From Bifidobacterium criceti (GTDB taxonomy: Bacteria; Actinomycetota; Actinomycetes; Actinomycetales; Bifidobacteriaceae): a DNA stretch of 64,000 nt. Position numbers and translations under genes: made by a program. The stretch spans positions 1 through 64,000 of the forward strand of contig NZ_MVOH01000013.1 in the NCBI RefSeq assembly GCF_002286935.1, read 5' to 3'. Of the stretch, positions 28,594 through 38,106 are shown piece after piece. Positions within the stretch are counted from its first letter, which is position 1, and the number at the start of each line of letters is the position of its first letter. The notes under the pieces were generated by a model that had not been told where the DNA came from, searched no databases, and saw only the letters and a program-made list of their open reading frames with translations.

Positions 28594-29790
28594 ATGACAT
28601 CGAAACAGCGTGGGACAAGGCGCATCCAGCACCCATACACGGCTTTCTTCATTTTCGTGTTCTCGCTGTTGTTTGAGATGAATGTATGGGTGTACGCCGT
28701 GCCCGAGCCTCCGCCCGCTACCTTGGTGTGGCTGATGCTGGCCCAGGTCATCGTCGTAGGCTGCTATTGGTTTCCGGTAGGGGCGTCCGCCGCGGTATTG
28801 TTGCTCAATGGCGTCGGCGAATACGCCATCCCCGGCTATGGGCAGTTCACGGCCTACTTTCTGTTCCTCGCCGTGGTGCTGGTCAGTTATAGGACATCGA
28901 CCAGAATCGCCGCGACCCTGTGGCTCGTGATGGTCGCATATACATGCATAGAGACGGGCGTAAAGCCGGGTTCCTTTTCCACCTATGGTTGCACGGCGTT
29001 CTGCATGGTGTATCTCATCATGGTCATCGTCGGACGGTTCCTGGCCTGGAACGACCGGCGCAACGTGCAGCTGCGCAGGACCGTGGAGCTCGAAGCCAAG
29101 GTCAGGCAGCTGGAATCGAACCAGTATCTGGCTGCCTATCTGCATGACGCCCTGTCACAGGAATTGGCGCTCATCGCCATGGAGGTGCAGTTGCGGAACG
29201 CAGATCCGAGCAAATCCGACGACGAACGGTGGGAACGTGTCGGGGAATACGCCGGCAACGCTTTGGGAGACCTGCGTGAGATCATCATGCAACTGCGCAA
29301 TGATTCGATGTCGCTGCGGCTGTCCGACAGCCAGGACGAGGACATCGCCACGGTACTGAACAATCAGGGGAGGGCGGGTGACGAACTGCTGCACCAGCAT
29401 GGATTCACCGGTGGCACCGACGTGGCGGTCATGTGCAACGCGGACGTCCACGACCGTGACATCAACGGACTGATCACGCTGATCTGCCACGAGATCTATA
29501 CGAACATTCTCAAGCACGGCGACGCCGCGGGGCGATACCAGGTGCGCATGAAGGAGACTGCTACCCATGTGCACATCGTCTACGAGAACGACGTCGCCGA
29601 ATCGGGCGCAGGAAAGATACAGGGAGGCAACGGCATCCGTGTCCTGCGCTCGCTCATCACGTCAATGGGCGGTACGTTCAGCTATGAACGGGCGGATGGC
29701 GTCTGGAAGGGGCTCGTCGACCTTCCGGTCGGCGGGGATGAGCACGTGCACTCGGCGCGCGCCGTCAATGCCCGTTCAGCAGCAGCCTGA
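28594..29790 (+). CDS. Sensor histidine kinase, NarL/HisKA_3 type
   Basis: 398 residues. The N-terminal ~150 residues carry about five hydrophobic helices (FFIFVFSLLFEMNVWVY, LVWLMLAQVIVVGCYW, FTAYFLFLAVVLVSY, MVYLIMVIVGRFLAW) with almost no extracytoplasmic domain, as in kinases that sense peptides or membrane state. A short coiled segment leads to the phospho-acceptor AAYLHDALSQELALIAMEV (His ~184), and the C-terminus is a HATPase domain (ICHEIYTNILKHG N-box, GGNGIRVLRSLI G-box). ATG 28594 is preferred; the RBS is weak. The likely partner is the LuxR-type regulator convergent at 30105-30749. Confidence 0.85.
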   Translation: MTSKQRGTRRIQHPYTAFFIFVFSLLFEMNVWVYAVPEPPPATLVWLMLAQVIVVGCYWFPVGASAAVLLLNGVGEYAIPGYGQFTAYFLFLAVVLVSYRTSTRIAATLWLVMVAYTCIETGVKPGSFSTYGCTAFCMVYLIMVIVGRFLAWNDRRNVQLRRTVELEAKVRQLESNQYLAAYLHDALSQELALIAMEVQLRNADPSKSDDERWERVGEYAGNALGDLREIIMQLRNDSMSLRLSDSQDEDIATVLNNQGRAGDELLHQHGFTGGTDVAVMCNADVHDRDINGLITLICHEIYTNILKHGDAAGRYQVRMKETATHVHIVYENDVAESGAGKIQGGNGIRVLRSLITSMGGTFSYERADGVWKGLVDLPVGGDEHVHSARAVNARSAAA

Positions 29791-30104
29791 CGACGTTCTT
29801 GGGCTCGCATACTGCTCAAGCATCGTTGACGACTGAATGCGGAGCCTTATAGGCGGTACGTGCGAGTCTTCACCGGTGGCGCGGATCCTTATGGGTAGTG
29901 GTTGGACCCCTACGGGTAGCATAAATCCGAGCAACCGCTGCATGTGGCGCCGACCATGTAACAGGTAGCGGCGCGGATATGTCGCATCGCCCATCAGGCT
30001 GTGTCGGCAATGCACGTTGCTCGGCCGCACGGCATTGTGGGCATCGGTGGGCTACCGGTAGTTGACATCGGCGAAGCCGCCAGCGGACAGGTGATGCACG
30101 GACG
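29791..30104. repeat. Dispersed-repeat region between convergent kinase and regulator
   Basis: No gene. Degenerate copies in plus orientation: cttataggcggtacg (29846), caccggtggcg (29870), cttatgggtagtgg, cctacgggtagc, taacaggtagcgg, gctaccggtagttg (30050), cgctaccggttgcg (30105). Confidence 0.65.
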
Positions 30105-30749
30105 CTACCGGTTGCGGCGCCGCAGCAGCAGGCGCATGAGGTCCTTCGTCGTCGGCAGGTTGAGTTTGTGGCGTATCGCGCGGATGTGGGTGCGCACCGT
30201 CGACGGTTTGACGCCGATCTGCGCGGCGATCTGTATCGGATCGTTGCCGTATTCGCCCATGAGGCGGTATACGGTGCGTTCGGTCGGCGTCAGCGCCTCC
30301 GGCGTGCCGTCGTCGGCCGTCGCATCCGGCTGGACGTCGCGTGCGAGCACGGCACGCCGCGCAGCGTCTGGTGTCAGATATCCCGGTTCGGCCCCGCCGC
30401 GCAGCAATCGGTCGATCATCGTCAGCAGCGTGCCGAGTTCCTCCTTGTGCACGAGCCCTTGGCCTCCCGCTTCTTTGAACCGCTCATCGTAGTAGGCTTT
30501 CGGGAAGCAGGTCATGCCGAGCACAGGCGTGCGTCCGTTGGTCCTGCGCAGCTTCGTGCACAGTTCTGGCCCCGATTCCTCGAACAGTTGCATATCCATC
30601 ACGATGAGGTCCGCGGCGCCGAATTCCATGACGATGTTCGGCTCGGTGCCACGCAGCTGATGGATGATCGCCTGAGGATAGGCGGACCTGATGAACCCTG
30701 CGATACTGTCCGCGGCGCGCGGGTCATTGTCTACGATGATGAACTGCAT
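30105..30749 (-). CDS. LuxR/NarL-family response regulator
   Basis: 214 residues. Receiver domain 1-~120 with acidic pocket (IIVDNDPRAAD), phospho-acceptor Asp52 in DLIVMDMQL, Thr in GMTCFP and Lys102 in GLVHKEE. The C-terminal LuxR helix-turn-helix is LTPTERTVYRLMGEYGNDPIQIAAQIGVKPSTVRTHIRAIRHKL. It should bind DNA when phosphorylated, most simply by the histidine kinase encoded tail-to-tail at 28594-29790. ATG 30749. Target genes unknown; the peptide/kinase unit and the thiamine operon that starts downstream are both candidates by position only. Confidence 0.9.
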   Translation of the reverse strand: MQFIIVDNDPRAADSIAGFIRSAYPQAIIHQLRGTEPNIVMEFGAADLIVMDMQLFEESGPELCTKLRRTNGRTPVLGMTCFPKAYYDERFKEAGGQGLVHKEELGTLLTMIDRLLRGGAEPGYLTPDAARRAVLARDVQPDATADDGTPEALTPTERTVYRLMGEYGNDPIQIAAQIGVKPSTVRTHIRAIRHKLNLPTTKDLMRLLLRRRNR

Positions 30750-30924
30750 ATCGGCCTTCCGTCGGATGTGCCATGTGGCTGCGCATCATGCCACCCGTAA
30801 CAATCATACGATGCTGAACATGACTATAGTCGGCGCGGTTATCGTTGATGCCATACGCTCGCCGCCACGCGCGGCGAAGCGGTGACTCCGTCCGCGGTCG
30901 CCGGCTCGCAATAGACTCATGGGC

Positions 30925-31043
30925 GACACGGGGGCTGGTACCTCATGCGCGAATCCGGGAGGATTGCGTCAATGTACCGGCTGAGAGAGGGCTCACCTCG
31001 ACCGATTGAACGTGAATCCGGACAATGCCGGCGCACGGACGTC
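30925..31043 (+). promoter_or_regulatory. TPP riboswitch upstream of ykoE copy 2
   Basis: Conserved parts in order: GACACGGGGGCTGGTACC, an extended P3-type insertion (catgcgcgaatccgggagg), GGCTGAGAGAGGGCTCACC, then GTGAATCCGGACAATGCCGGCG and CACGGACGTC. It ends ~74 bases before ykoE copy 2. Confidence 0.93.
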
Positions 31044-31116
31044 GAACATCTCCCGTGCCTGAACGGCCGTGGCGGATCCTCCGTCGCGGCATATGAGAAC
31101 AGAAAGGCACATCATC

Positions 31117-31758
31117 ATGTCTGCTTCAGTCATCGAAGCAAAACCGCAATTGAAATGGCGTGTCGTCGACATCGCCGTGGCGTCCGTCGTGGGCGTCGCA
31201 TCCGCGCTGATCTATTGGGGCGTCGCGTTCTTCTCGGCTGCGCCGTGGGGTTTCCTCGAAGCGGTGGTACCGGGACTCGCCGGCGTCATCAATGGGCTGT
31301 GGCTGTTCGCCGGTCCGCTCGCCGCGGTCATCGTGCGCAAACCGGGGGCTGCGCTGTACGCGGAAGTCGTTGCCGGAGTGCTCGAAGCGCTCATGGGTAA
31401 CGCATGGGGTGGGGTCGGAACCTTCATGATCGCCTTCGTACAAGGGTTGGGAGCCGAAACCGCCTTCGCGGTGTTCCTGTACCGCAAATGGAACCTCGCG
31501 ACGGTGACGCTTTCCGGTGCGCTGAGCGGCGTGGGCTGCTGGGCGTATTCGTTCCTCACGAACCTGCAGGCGATCGATGTGGGCAAGACGTATGGCGTCG
31601 TCTACCTGCTCGCGACTGTCGTCTCAGGTGCGCTCATCGCAGGCGTCGCAATGTGGTACCTCTATATCGCGATCGCGAAGACGGGCGCACTCGACAACTT
31701 CGAATCGGGGCGACAGATTCGTCGTGTGAAGAGGATGAAGATGCCGTCCGACCGATGA
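31117..31758 (+). CDS. ykoE: ECF substrate-binding protein YkoE family (thiamine/HMP), copy 2
   Basis: 213 residues, about six helices, clearly paralogous to the protein at 19229-19849: WRVVDIAVASVVGVASALIYW, GLWLFAGPLAAVIVRKPGAALYAE, GAETAFAVFLYRKWNLATVTLSGALSGVGCW, AKTGALDNFESGR. ATG 31117 has AGAAAGG 9 nt upstream and follows a TPP riboswitch, so thiamine or its pyrimidine precursor is the likely ligand. The fused ATPase/T protein starts 218 bp downstream in the same direction. A basic tail (RRVKRMKMPSDR) is absent from copy 1. Confidence 0.9.
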   Translation: MSASVIEAKPQLKWRVVDIAVASVVGVASALIYWGVAFFSAAPWGFLEAVVPGLAGVINGLWLFAGPLAAVIVRKPGAALYAEVVAGVLEALMGNAWGGVGTFMIAFVQGLGAETAFAVFLYRKWNLATVTLSGALSGVGCWAYSFLTNLQAIDVGKTYGVVYLLATVVSGALIAGVAMWYLYIAIAKTGALDNFESGRQIRRVKRMKMPSDR

Positions 31759-31976
31759 CACATCAACTGACACATCAACGCTACGGGAGGCGGCCTGTTG
31801 TGGGCAATTGCGCGCTTATTGGCGGTATCTTGTTCCAGAAGGCTGACGGTAACGGACGACATCCATTACGGGATGCAGACTGTTACGGGCGGCAGTGTCG
31901 GAACAGGGAATTATAGGAAATATAATAAAAAATAATCAACAATTACAATAATCACCATTAAAGGAAACGATTCCAA
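31759..31976. other. Gap between ykoE2 and fused ecfAA'T
   Basis: 218 bp with degenerate repeats (ggtaacggacg, ttacgggatgc, gttacgggcggc at 31846-31890) and then an AT-rich tract (31910-31965) that could carry a second promoter. AAAGGAA at 31960-31966 is the RBS for the GTG start at 31977. Confidence 0.45.
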
Positions 31977-34673
31977 GTGCCCCAGGCAGTCGAACACACG
32001 CTCACGTCGGCACCGCATCCCGACGAACGCACGGATATTCAGGAACGCAATGGACGACGAGGCGGGCGACTGCGCCTGCATGATTGGGGATACCGCCACG
32101 CGTCGCGTGACCACTTCGCCGTCCGCGGACTCAACCTGACAATCGAAGCGGGTGAACGTGTACTGCTGCTCGGGGCATCGGGAATCGGCAAATCGACGAT
32201 ACTCGAAGGCGCCGCGGGGCTGCTCGGGGATGAGGACGCGGCGCACATCGCGGCAAACGATGGCGACACGCCGGTCATGGACGCCGATGGCGGCGTGACC
32301 GAAGGTGCCATCGACATCGACGGGACCGAAATCCATCGTGCGCGCGGCGCCGTCGGACTCGTGCTCCAGGATCCCGACGCGCAGGCGATCTTCCAAAGAA
32401 TCGGGGACAACGTCGCGTTCGGACCGGAAAACCTCGATGTGCCGCGCCGTGAGATCTGGGAACGTGTCGATGCATCGCTTGCAGCCGTGGGGCTTGCGGG
32501 ACTGCAGCTCGACCGTTCGGTCATGCATCTTTCAGGAGGTCAGATGCAGCGCCTTGCTCTCGCGGGCGCGCTCGCGATGGAACCGAAGGTGCTGCTGCTC
32601 GACGAGCCGACCGCGAACCTCGACCCCGACGGAGTCGTGCAGATCGTCGGTGCGGTACGGGATGTGCTTGAGCGTACCGGATGCACGATGGTGCTCGTCG
32701 AACACCGTGCAGACCGTTGGATCGACCTCATCGACCGCGTCGTCGTGCTCGGTTTGGAAACGCAGCAGGACGACGCGATCATCAACCAGAAGGGATACGA
32801 CGAGGAGATTTCACGCGACGGTTTCCGCAACACCGTCGTCATCGCCGACGGCACACCGGATGAGGTCTTCACCGACGACACCCTTGATTTCGCACAACTC
32901 GGCATATGGGTGCCTGAACGTTACCGGCGGCAGTGTGACACAATCAACAGGATGCACGTCGATGGCGAACCGGAGTATGCGGCCGACGAAGGACGCGGCG
33001 ACGTCATACTCAGTACCGATGACCTCGCGATAGGCAGAAACGGAGATGCGATCGCGGAACACATCGGCGTTTCGTTCCGCCCGGGGCAGATTACCGCGCT
33101 TGTGGGCGCGAATGGTGCGGGAAAATCCACATTGTCGCTCACATTGGCGGGATTGCTCGAACCGGTCATCGGACGTGTCGTGGCGGGGGACGAGCTCGTA
33201 CAGGGAGCACATGGGGCGTGGCCGATCGACTGGAGTTCGACGGAACTCGCGTCGCGCATATCATATGTGTTCCAGAATCCGGAACATCAGTTCGCATGCT
33301 CAAGTGTGCTCGATGAAGTCATGCTCGGACCACTGCGCACCGGCGTCGATGAGCAGACGGCGCGTACATGTGCGCGGCGCCTGCTTGAACGATTCCACCT
33401 CGCGCAGTATGCGGATGTGAACCCATACACGCTTTCGGGAGGCGAAAAACGGCGCCTCACCGTGGCCGCCGCACTCGCCGCGGCGCCGAAGGTGCTCATC
33501 CTCGACGAACCGACGTTCGGACAGGACCGTCGCACGTGGATGCAGATCGTCGAACTCATCCTTGGATTGCGCGCCGACGGTGTCGGCATCATCGTCGTGA
33601 CACACGACAGGGAGCTTGTGACCGCACTCGGTGCAAGGGTCGTCGAACTCGTCGCCGATCAGCGTGCGCGCGTTGGTGGCGGTACAGGCAGTGCGGATGA
33701 TGATAGTGCGGGAAACGATGATGGTACGGGTAGCAGTGGCGATGGTACGCGGAGTAAGGGGGCCGCTACCGGCGTTGGTGTTGCCTCTGCTACTGACGTT
33801 GCTGCTACCGGTGGCAAGGATGCGCCGTCAAGAATCGATGAGGGGATGCACGGCGAGCAGACCGTGCACGTGAGCGCGGTCAACGAACGTGAGGACCGTA
33901 TCAAACCCGCGAGCCGATCGCCGTATCTGGCTTCGCTCAATCCTGTGTTCCGTCTCGGCGGCGCGTTCCTCGCGTCGCTGCCGTTGCTGATCAGCTTGGA
34001 TTGGGTTTCGGCGACGGTCGCGCTCGCAGCGGAATTCATCGTGCTCATGGTCATCGGATTCGCGCCGTGGCGTGTCATCAGGTCGACATGGCCGATCTTC
34101 ATCGGCGCGCCGGGCTCCGCTCTCGCAGTGCTGCTTTACGGGAAGCAGGGCGGCGACACATGGTGGCAATGGGGGTGGATCGCCATCACCGACCGCTCGG
34201 CGCAGCTTGCGCTTGCGACGGCGTTGCGCATTCTCGCGATCGGCATACCGGCGATTATCGCGGTGCTCGGCATCGACGCCACGGACCTCGCCGATGGATT
34301 CAGTGAACTGTTGCACCTGCCGGACCGTTTCGTCTACGGGGGGTTGGCTGGCATGAGGCTGTTCTCCGTGCTTCAGGATGATTGGACGGCGCTCACGGCG
34401 TCGCGCCGCTCACGTGGCCTTGGCGACGACAATAAGGTCGCCGCCTTCTTCCCGCAGGCGTTCGCGCTGCTTGTGCTTTCGATCCGCAGATCCACGACGC
34501 TCGCGACGGCGATGCAGGCGCGCGGCTTCGGCGGCAGTTCCCCGCGTAGCCATGCGCGCATCAGCGAAGTGCACGATCGTGACTGGTGGTTCCTCGTCGC
34601 GTGCGCGGCGATACCGACGATCGCGCTCGTAAGCGCGGCGTTCGCGGGAACCTTCGCGTTCATGGGCAACTGA
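31977..34673 (+). CDS. ECF transporter energising module, EcfA-EcfA'-EcfT (YkoD-YkoC) fusion, thiamine operon
   Basis: An 898-residue single chain. First ATPase (~20-270): GASGIGKST, LSGGQMQRLALAG, VLLLDEPTANLDPDG. Second ATPase (~340-560): GANGAGKST, YVFQNPEHQFACSSV, LSGGEKRRLTVAA, VLILDEPTFGQDRRTW. A linker at ~561-625 (DNA 33660-33850) is repeat-derived (GTGSADDDSAGNDDGTGSSG, GAATGVGV). The C-terminal EcfT (~640-898) has several helices and Arg motifs TASRRSRGLG and AMQARGFGGS. Start GTG 31977 with AAGGAA 10 nt upstream. With its YkoE partner it should import thiamine or HMP; it may also serve YkoE copy 1. Same fusion order as the riboflavin module but divergent in sequence. Confidence 0.88.
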   Translation: MPQAVEHTLTSAPHPDERTDIQERNGRRGGRLRLHDWGYRHASRDHFAVRGLNLTIEAGERVLLLGASGIGKSTILEGAAGLLGDEDAAHIAANDGDTPVMDADGGVTEGAIDIDGTEIHRARGAVGLVLQDPDAQAIFQRIGDNVAFGPENLDVPRREIWERVDASLAAVGLAGLQLDRSVMHLSGGQMQRLALAGALAMEPKVLLLDEPTANLDPDGVVQIVGAVRDVLERTGCTMVLVEHRADRWIDLIDRVVVLGLETQQDDAIINQKGYDEEISRDGFRNTVVIADGTPDEVFTDDTLDFAQLGIWVPERYRRQCDTINRMHVDGEPEYAADEGRGDVILSTDDLAIGRNGDAIAEHIGVSFRPGQITALVGANGAGKSTLSLTLAGLLEPVIGRVVAGDELVQGAHGAWPIDWSSTELASRISYVFQNPEHQFACSSVLDEVMLGPLRTGVDEQTARTCARRLLERFHLAQYADVNPYTLSGGEKRRLTVAAALAAAPKVLILDEPTFGQDRRTWMQIVELILGLRADGVGIIVVTHDRELVTALGARVVELVADQRARVGGGTGSADDDSAGNDDGTGSSGDGTRSKGAATGVGVASATDVAATGGKDAPSRIDEGMHGEQTVHVSAVNEREDRIKPASRSPYLASLNPVFRLGGAFLASLPLLISLDWVSATVALAAEFIVLMVIGFAPWRVIRSTWPIFIGAPGSALAVLLYGKQGGDTWWQWGWIAITDRSAQLALATALRILAIGIPAIIAVLGIDATDLADGFSELLHLPDRFVYGGLAGMRLFSVLQDDWTALTASRRSRGLGDDNKVAAFFPQAFALLVLSIRRSTTLATAMQARGFGGSSPRSHARISEVHDRDWWFLVACAAIPTIALVSAAFAGTFAFMGN
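33660..33850 (+). repeat. Dispersed-repeat tract in thiamine ecf fusion gene
   Basis: Copies ggtacgggtagcagtgg, gctaccggcgttgg, gctaccggtggcaagg and looser forms at ~21-27 bp steps, coding the Gly/Asp/Ser/Thr linker between the second ATPase and EcfT. Confidence 0.7.
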
Positions 34674-34970
34674 TATCCGTTACCGGTGGCGCAACGCGCG
34701 TGGTGCCACCGGTAACGGTGAAGCCCGTACCGCCTCAGGTAACGGTCACGGTTGCGTTACCGGCAGCAGTGCGTCTGTACCTGTTCGTGCTGCCGGTAAC
34801 AGTGTCATTCGTGTTGCCTGCAGCACTCACATTCGTACCACCTGTAGCGTTATGTTCACTACCATTCGTATTGCTTCTGCATCGTTTTACATCGTATTTT
34901 TCGGTAGCGGTCATGTTCATACTGCCGGTAGTGGTGGCTGAATTCCGCATATCGTGCGCATCGATGATGC
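34674..34970. repeat. Dispersed-repeat block with inverted pair
   Basis: No gene. It begins with an inverted pair: GTTACCGGTGGC at 34679-34690 and GCCACCGGTAAC at 34705-34716, able to form a 12-bp hairpin right after the ecf stop. Further copies follow to 34935 (ggtaacggtcacgg, ttaccggcagcag, gctgccggtaacag, ttgcctgcagc, ccacctgtagcg, ttcggtagcgg, ctgccggtagtgg). Confidence 0.8.
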
Positions 34971-35738
34971 TCAGCCCGCCTGCGGCTTGAGGTTGAAGAC
35001 GGTGTCCGATGCCTGTGCGATTTGCGGACTGTGTGTGACGATGATGACGCAACGGTTCTCCTTGTGCGCCAAATCGGTGAAGATCCTCATGATGTCCGCC
35101 TGGGTGGCGTTGTCGAGATTGCCGGTCGGTTCGTCCGCGATGATGACACGTGGATCGTCGCTCAAGGCACGGGCGATCGCCACACGCTGCTGCTCACCGC
35201 CGGAAAGATGGAGGATGCGCTCGTTCGCATACCGTTCGGGAAGATGTACCTGACGGAGCAGATTAAGCGCGATTTCCTTCTTCGGACGTGGGAAGCGTTT
35301 ACCGGAGGCATCCATCGTCAGTATGATGTTCTCAAGCACCGTGAGCTGCGGCAGTAGATTGAAACTCTGGAAAATGACACCGATATCATGACTGCGGTAG
35401 TCGTATCTGTCCATGGTCTTCAGGTCGCGACCGTCGAAGATGACGGCACCCTCGGTAGGTGTCGTCAGCCCGCTGATAAGCGAAAGCAGCGTGGTTTTTC
35501 CGGCACCTGACGGTCCGACAATCGATGCGACCTCCCCTGTGTGGAACGAAGTGCTGATATGGCTGAGCACATTCCTTCCACCTTTCGTATACGCATAGCT
35601 CACATCATCGAGTGTCAGAAGCGTCTTATGGGAAGTAGTCTCGGGGGTGGCGGAAACCTTGGTGGCAGAATCCTTATCGGTCATACCTCCCGTAACGGTG
35701 ATGTTGTCCAGAATCGTTTGCTGTTTTGCCGTGTTCAT
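34971..35738 (-). CDS. ABC exporter ATP-binding protein, MacB/LolD type
   Basis: 255 residues. After a ~40-residue N-terminal extension (residues 10-40 include repeat-derived [12 protein letters not shown]) comes an ABC ATPase: [17 protein letters not shown], the family block [50 protein letters not shown] and VTHSPQIA. This pattern belongs to ATPases paired with FtsX/MacB-type permeases, which act by mechanotransmission in drug or peptide efflux. ATG 35738. Its permease lies immediately upstream (gap ~120 bp), transcribed first. Confidence 0.9.
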   Translation of the reverse strand: MNTAKQQTILDNITVTGGMTDKDSATKVSATPETTSHKTLLTLDDVSYAYTKGGRNVLSHISTSFHTGEVASIVGPSGAGKTTLLSLISGLTTPTEGAVIFDGRDLKTMDRYDYRSHDIGVIFQSFNLLPQLTVLENIILTMDASGKRFPRPKKEIALNLLRQVHLPERYANERILHLSGGEQQRVAIARALSDDPRVIIADEPTGNLDNATQADIMRIFTDLAHKENRCVIIVTHSPQIAQASDTVFNLKPQAG

Positions 35739-35860
35739 TGTGCGTTCCTCTCTCGGTATTCGGAGTTTGATGTGAAGAAATCTTCCGGTCTGAGACGGAT
35801 CCGATGTGGAGGGGGAAGCTGACGGCGGCAAAATGCTACCGGCAGCATTGGGTGACCACA

Positions 35861-37617
35861 TCATGATTGGTCCGCCAGAATTTGCAGAGGTTCGTAGCGC
35901 ATGACGAATATTGAGGCGACGAGTGCGGCCAGTAGAGTCAGGCCAAGTCCGATGAGCAGCATCCATCCAAGGGTCGCCCAATTGACGGTCGCATTGAGTT
36001 TTGTCATCAGCTGCGATGCATTGCACAATCCTTCGCGCATGCCGCCACATGGCCCGTTGCTTTCCTGAGGCTGCTCGTTGGCATTGCCACCCGTAACATC
36101 GTTACCCGTGTCACTGCCTCCCGTAGCGGAGTCGCCATCCGCGGAACCGGGGCGTTCACCCGGCACGCCTTGCATGTCTCGCCCGAACTGTTCACGTTGT
36201 TGGGCCTGTTGTGTCTGTTGCTCCTCCATTTGGGAGGAGAGAAGTGCGTTCGAAACCGGTACCGATGTCGCCGCTCCGACGCCCACGCCCACTGCAAGTC
36301 CGATGAGCGTCACAACGAGCAGCTCGACTGCGTATTGCGCGGCGACCTTGGCTTTCTTCACGCCGATCGCCGTCAGTACGCCAATCTCGTATTTGCGTTC
36401 GCGGATGTTGAAAATCGTCAACACGACAAGCACGACGGCGCCTACGACCAGTACGACGATAAGCAGCGTCTGCGCGAACCGCGAGAGGTTTTCAATCGGC
36501 ACAAGGCTCGCTTCATACCGCTGCACATCCTCGGAAGACACTGTATATTCGTCGCCGAGCCCCGCGGATTTCACATCATGGACGAACTTGTCGTAGTTCG
36601 CTTTGCCGTCGAACACATAGGTGTAGCTGAGCGTAGCCGCCTGCGTCTCGCGTGTGTTCCCACGAGCATCGGTCACCTCGATTGTCTTATCGGAGGTAAG
36701 CCCGAGTTTGTTGAGCGTCGCGACCGATGCGTAGATCGCGTTCGCTGGATCGTTCGCGTTCGATGCCATCGGACCTCCCATCGGCATCTGCGCGTCGCTT
36801 GTGTTGCTGTAGACGCCGACGACCTTGAACGTGTACGTCGTGTCCTCATCGGATGCACTTGCGACCTTGAATGTATCGCCGACCTTGAGGTCGTTCGCGT
36901 CCGCGAGCGTGTCGGAGATGATGACATCGTTGTCGTCGGTGGCGTCATATTCGAAGACCTGGCCGCTGTCCATCGTGAATGCACCGTTCGGGGCGTTTGC
37001 GATGGCCTCGTCGGAAGAGAATCCAACGAGTGCGAAGTCGCCGGTCGTCATCCGCATGCCGCCTGCGTCCCCGGTAGGACCTCCCGCCATACCGTCTTCC
37101 GGCATTGGCGGGGAATCGTTGTCTTTTCCGTTACGTGCATCATTGGATTGTGCGTTACCGGTGGTTTCCGACGATTCGGACGACTGCTTGGAAGATGCGT
37201 CCTGTTTGATGACGCCGCCATTTGCATCGACTGCCTCGATGCCATCATCCGCGACGGCCGCGGACGCCGTTTCGATGTAATAGGACGATGAGACGCCGTA
37301 TGACGTGCTGTCGTATCGTTCGTAGTCTTCGAGTGTGAGTGTCTTGTTGGCCATCAACTGGCGCATCGCATCCATGTCGGGCTTGCCGTTATTGGTGTCA
37401 TTATTACGGGATGCATTCATGAGCGCGCCGCGGTCGAGTGATATCTGCGCCGATATCGTCGTGTTCGCAAGCGCGTTCGTTCGAGCGTTCTCTGCCGCCT
37501 GTACGATGGCGAGTCCTATCGTGGCCGCCGCGGTGATGATGGCGACGATGATGATCATGAGGGCATTGCGCCCTTTGTTCCTCACTATGTTTTCAGTGCG
37601 TTCCTGACGATGAACAT
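35861..37617 (-). pseudogene. MacB/FtsX-type ABC permease with N-terminal frameshift
   Basis: The main frame (GTG 37585 to stop at 35861, 574 residues) has a first helix (ALMIIIVAIITAAATIGLAIV), a long extracytoplasmic domain (~35-385, with two repeat-derived stretches ETTGNAQSNDARNG and SATGGSDTGNDVTGG), three C-terminal helices and the NIRERKYEIGVLTAIGVKKAKVAAQ block typical of FtsX-like permeases. Family members start MFIVRNALKNIxRNKGRNA. Here that start exists at ATG 37617 with GAAGG 6 nt upstream, but reads MFIVRNALKT then stop, one base out of frame. One extra A in the AAAA run (37590-37593) would give LKNIVRNKGRN and join the frames. Either a real mutation, a -1 slip, reinitiation at ATAGTGA, or a sequencing error. 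Confidence 0.75.
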
Positions 37618-37623
37618 GGTCAT

Positions 37624-38106
37624 CCTTCGGGATCGTTGATTCGTTGTCTGTGGTATCGGCAGCTGCCGTATGCCGTCAGCGTAAGCAGTGAACGTTGGGT
37701 GGAGTGAGGAAAACGCTGAAGTGGTTCTGGATTGTTCTCGACAGGTTTCTGAAAGTTTTCTGTGAGTATATTGAATGAAGTTGTCTGCAGATGGGCATGG
37801 TTATGTGATGAGATGCTTCCGGTACGCTTCGATGATGGTGTACATCCAGTAAGCTCCGTAGAAGAGAATGCTGCGCGGTACATGTTGCCGCCCGTACGTT
37901 GTGCGATATGCCATTTGTAGGATACATGCGGTCCGTAAGATGTTGTGTCATCCGTGCGATGTGCTGCCCGTAAGGTTATTCCCGTAAGGTTTAAGGTTAT
38001 TTGGTCGCGGGGTGCTGGGGCGGCGAGGCCCGTCGTGGGCGTGACGCGGGGCCGGCGCCCAAGAGTCTGACGTCGAAGGGACAGGTATCACGGTAGGGTG
38101 GCGGGT
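37624..38106. other. Divergent gap between ABC permease and trmH
   Basis: No gene. A relatively AT-rich tract (37720-37800) probably holds the permease promoter. Dispersed-repeat copies run from 37815 to 37995 (gcttccggtacgc, gccgcccgtacg, gctgcccgtaagg, ttcccgtaagg). TAGGGT at 38094-38099 is a possible -10 for trmH, only 7 bp before ATG 38107. Confidence 0.5.

Noticed and set aside
28364..28597. A 77-residue frame overlapping the dipeptidase stop and the small peptide gene
   Set aside because: Arg/His-rich translation, no RBS beyond the coincidental ATGA; the 28413 frame has better RBS, codon bias and a natural end before the kinase.
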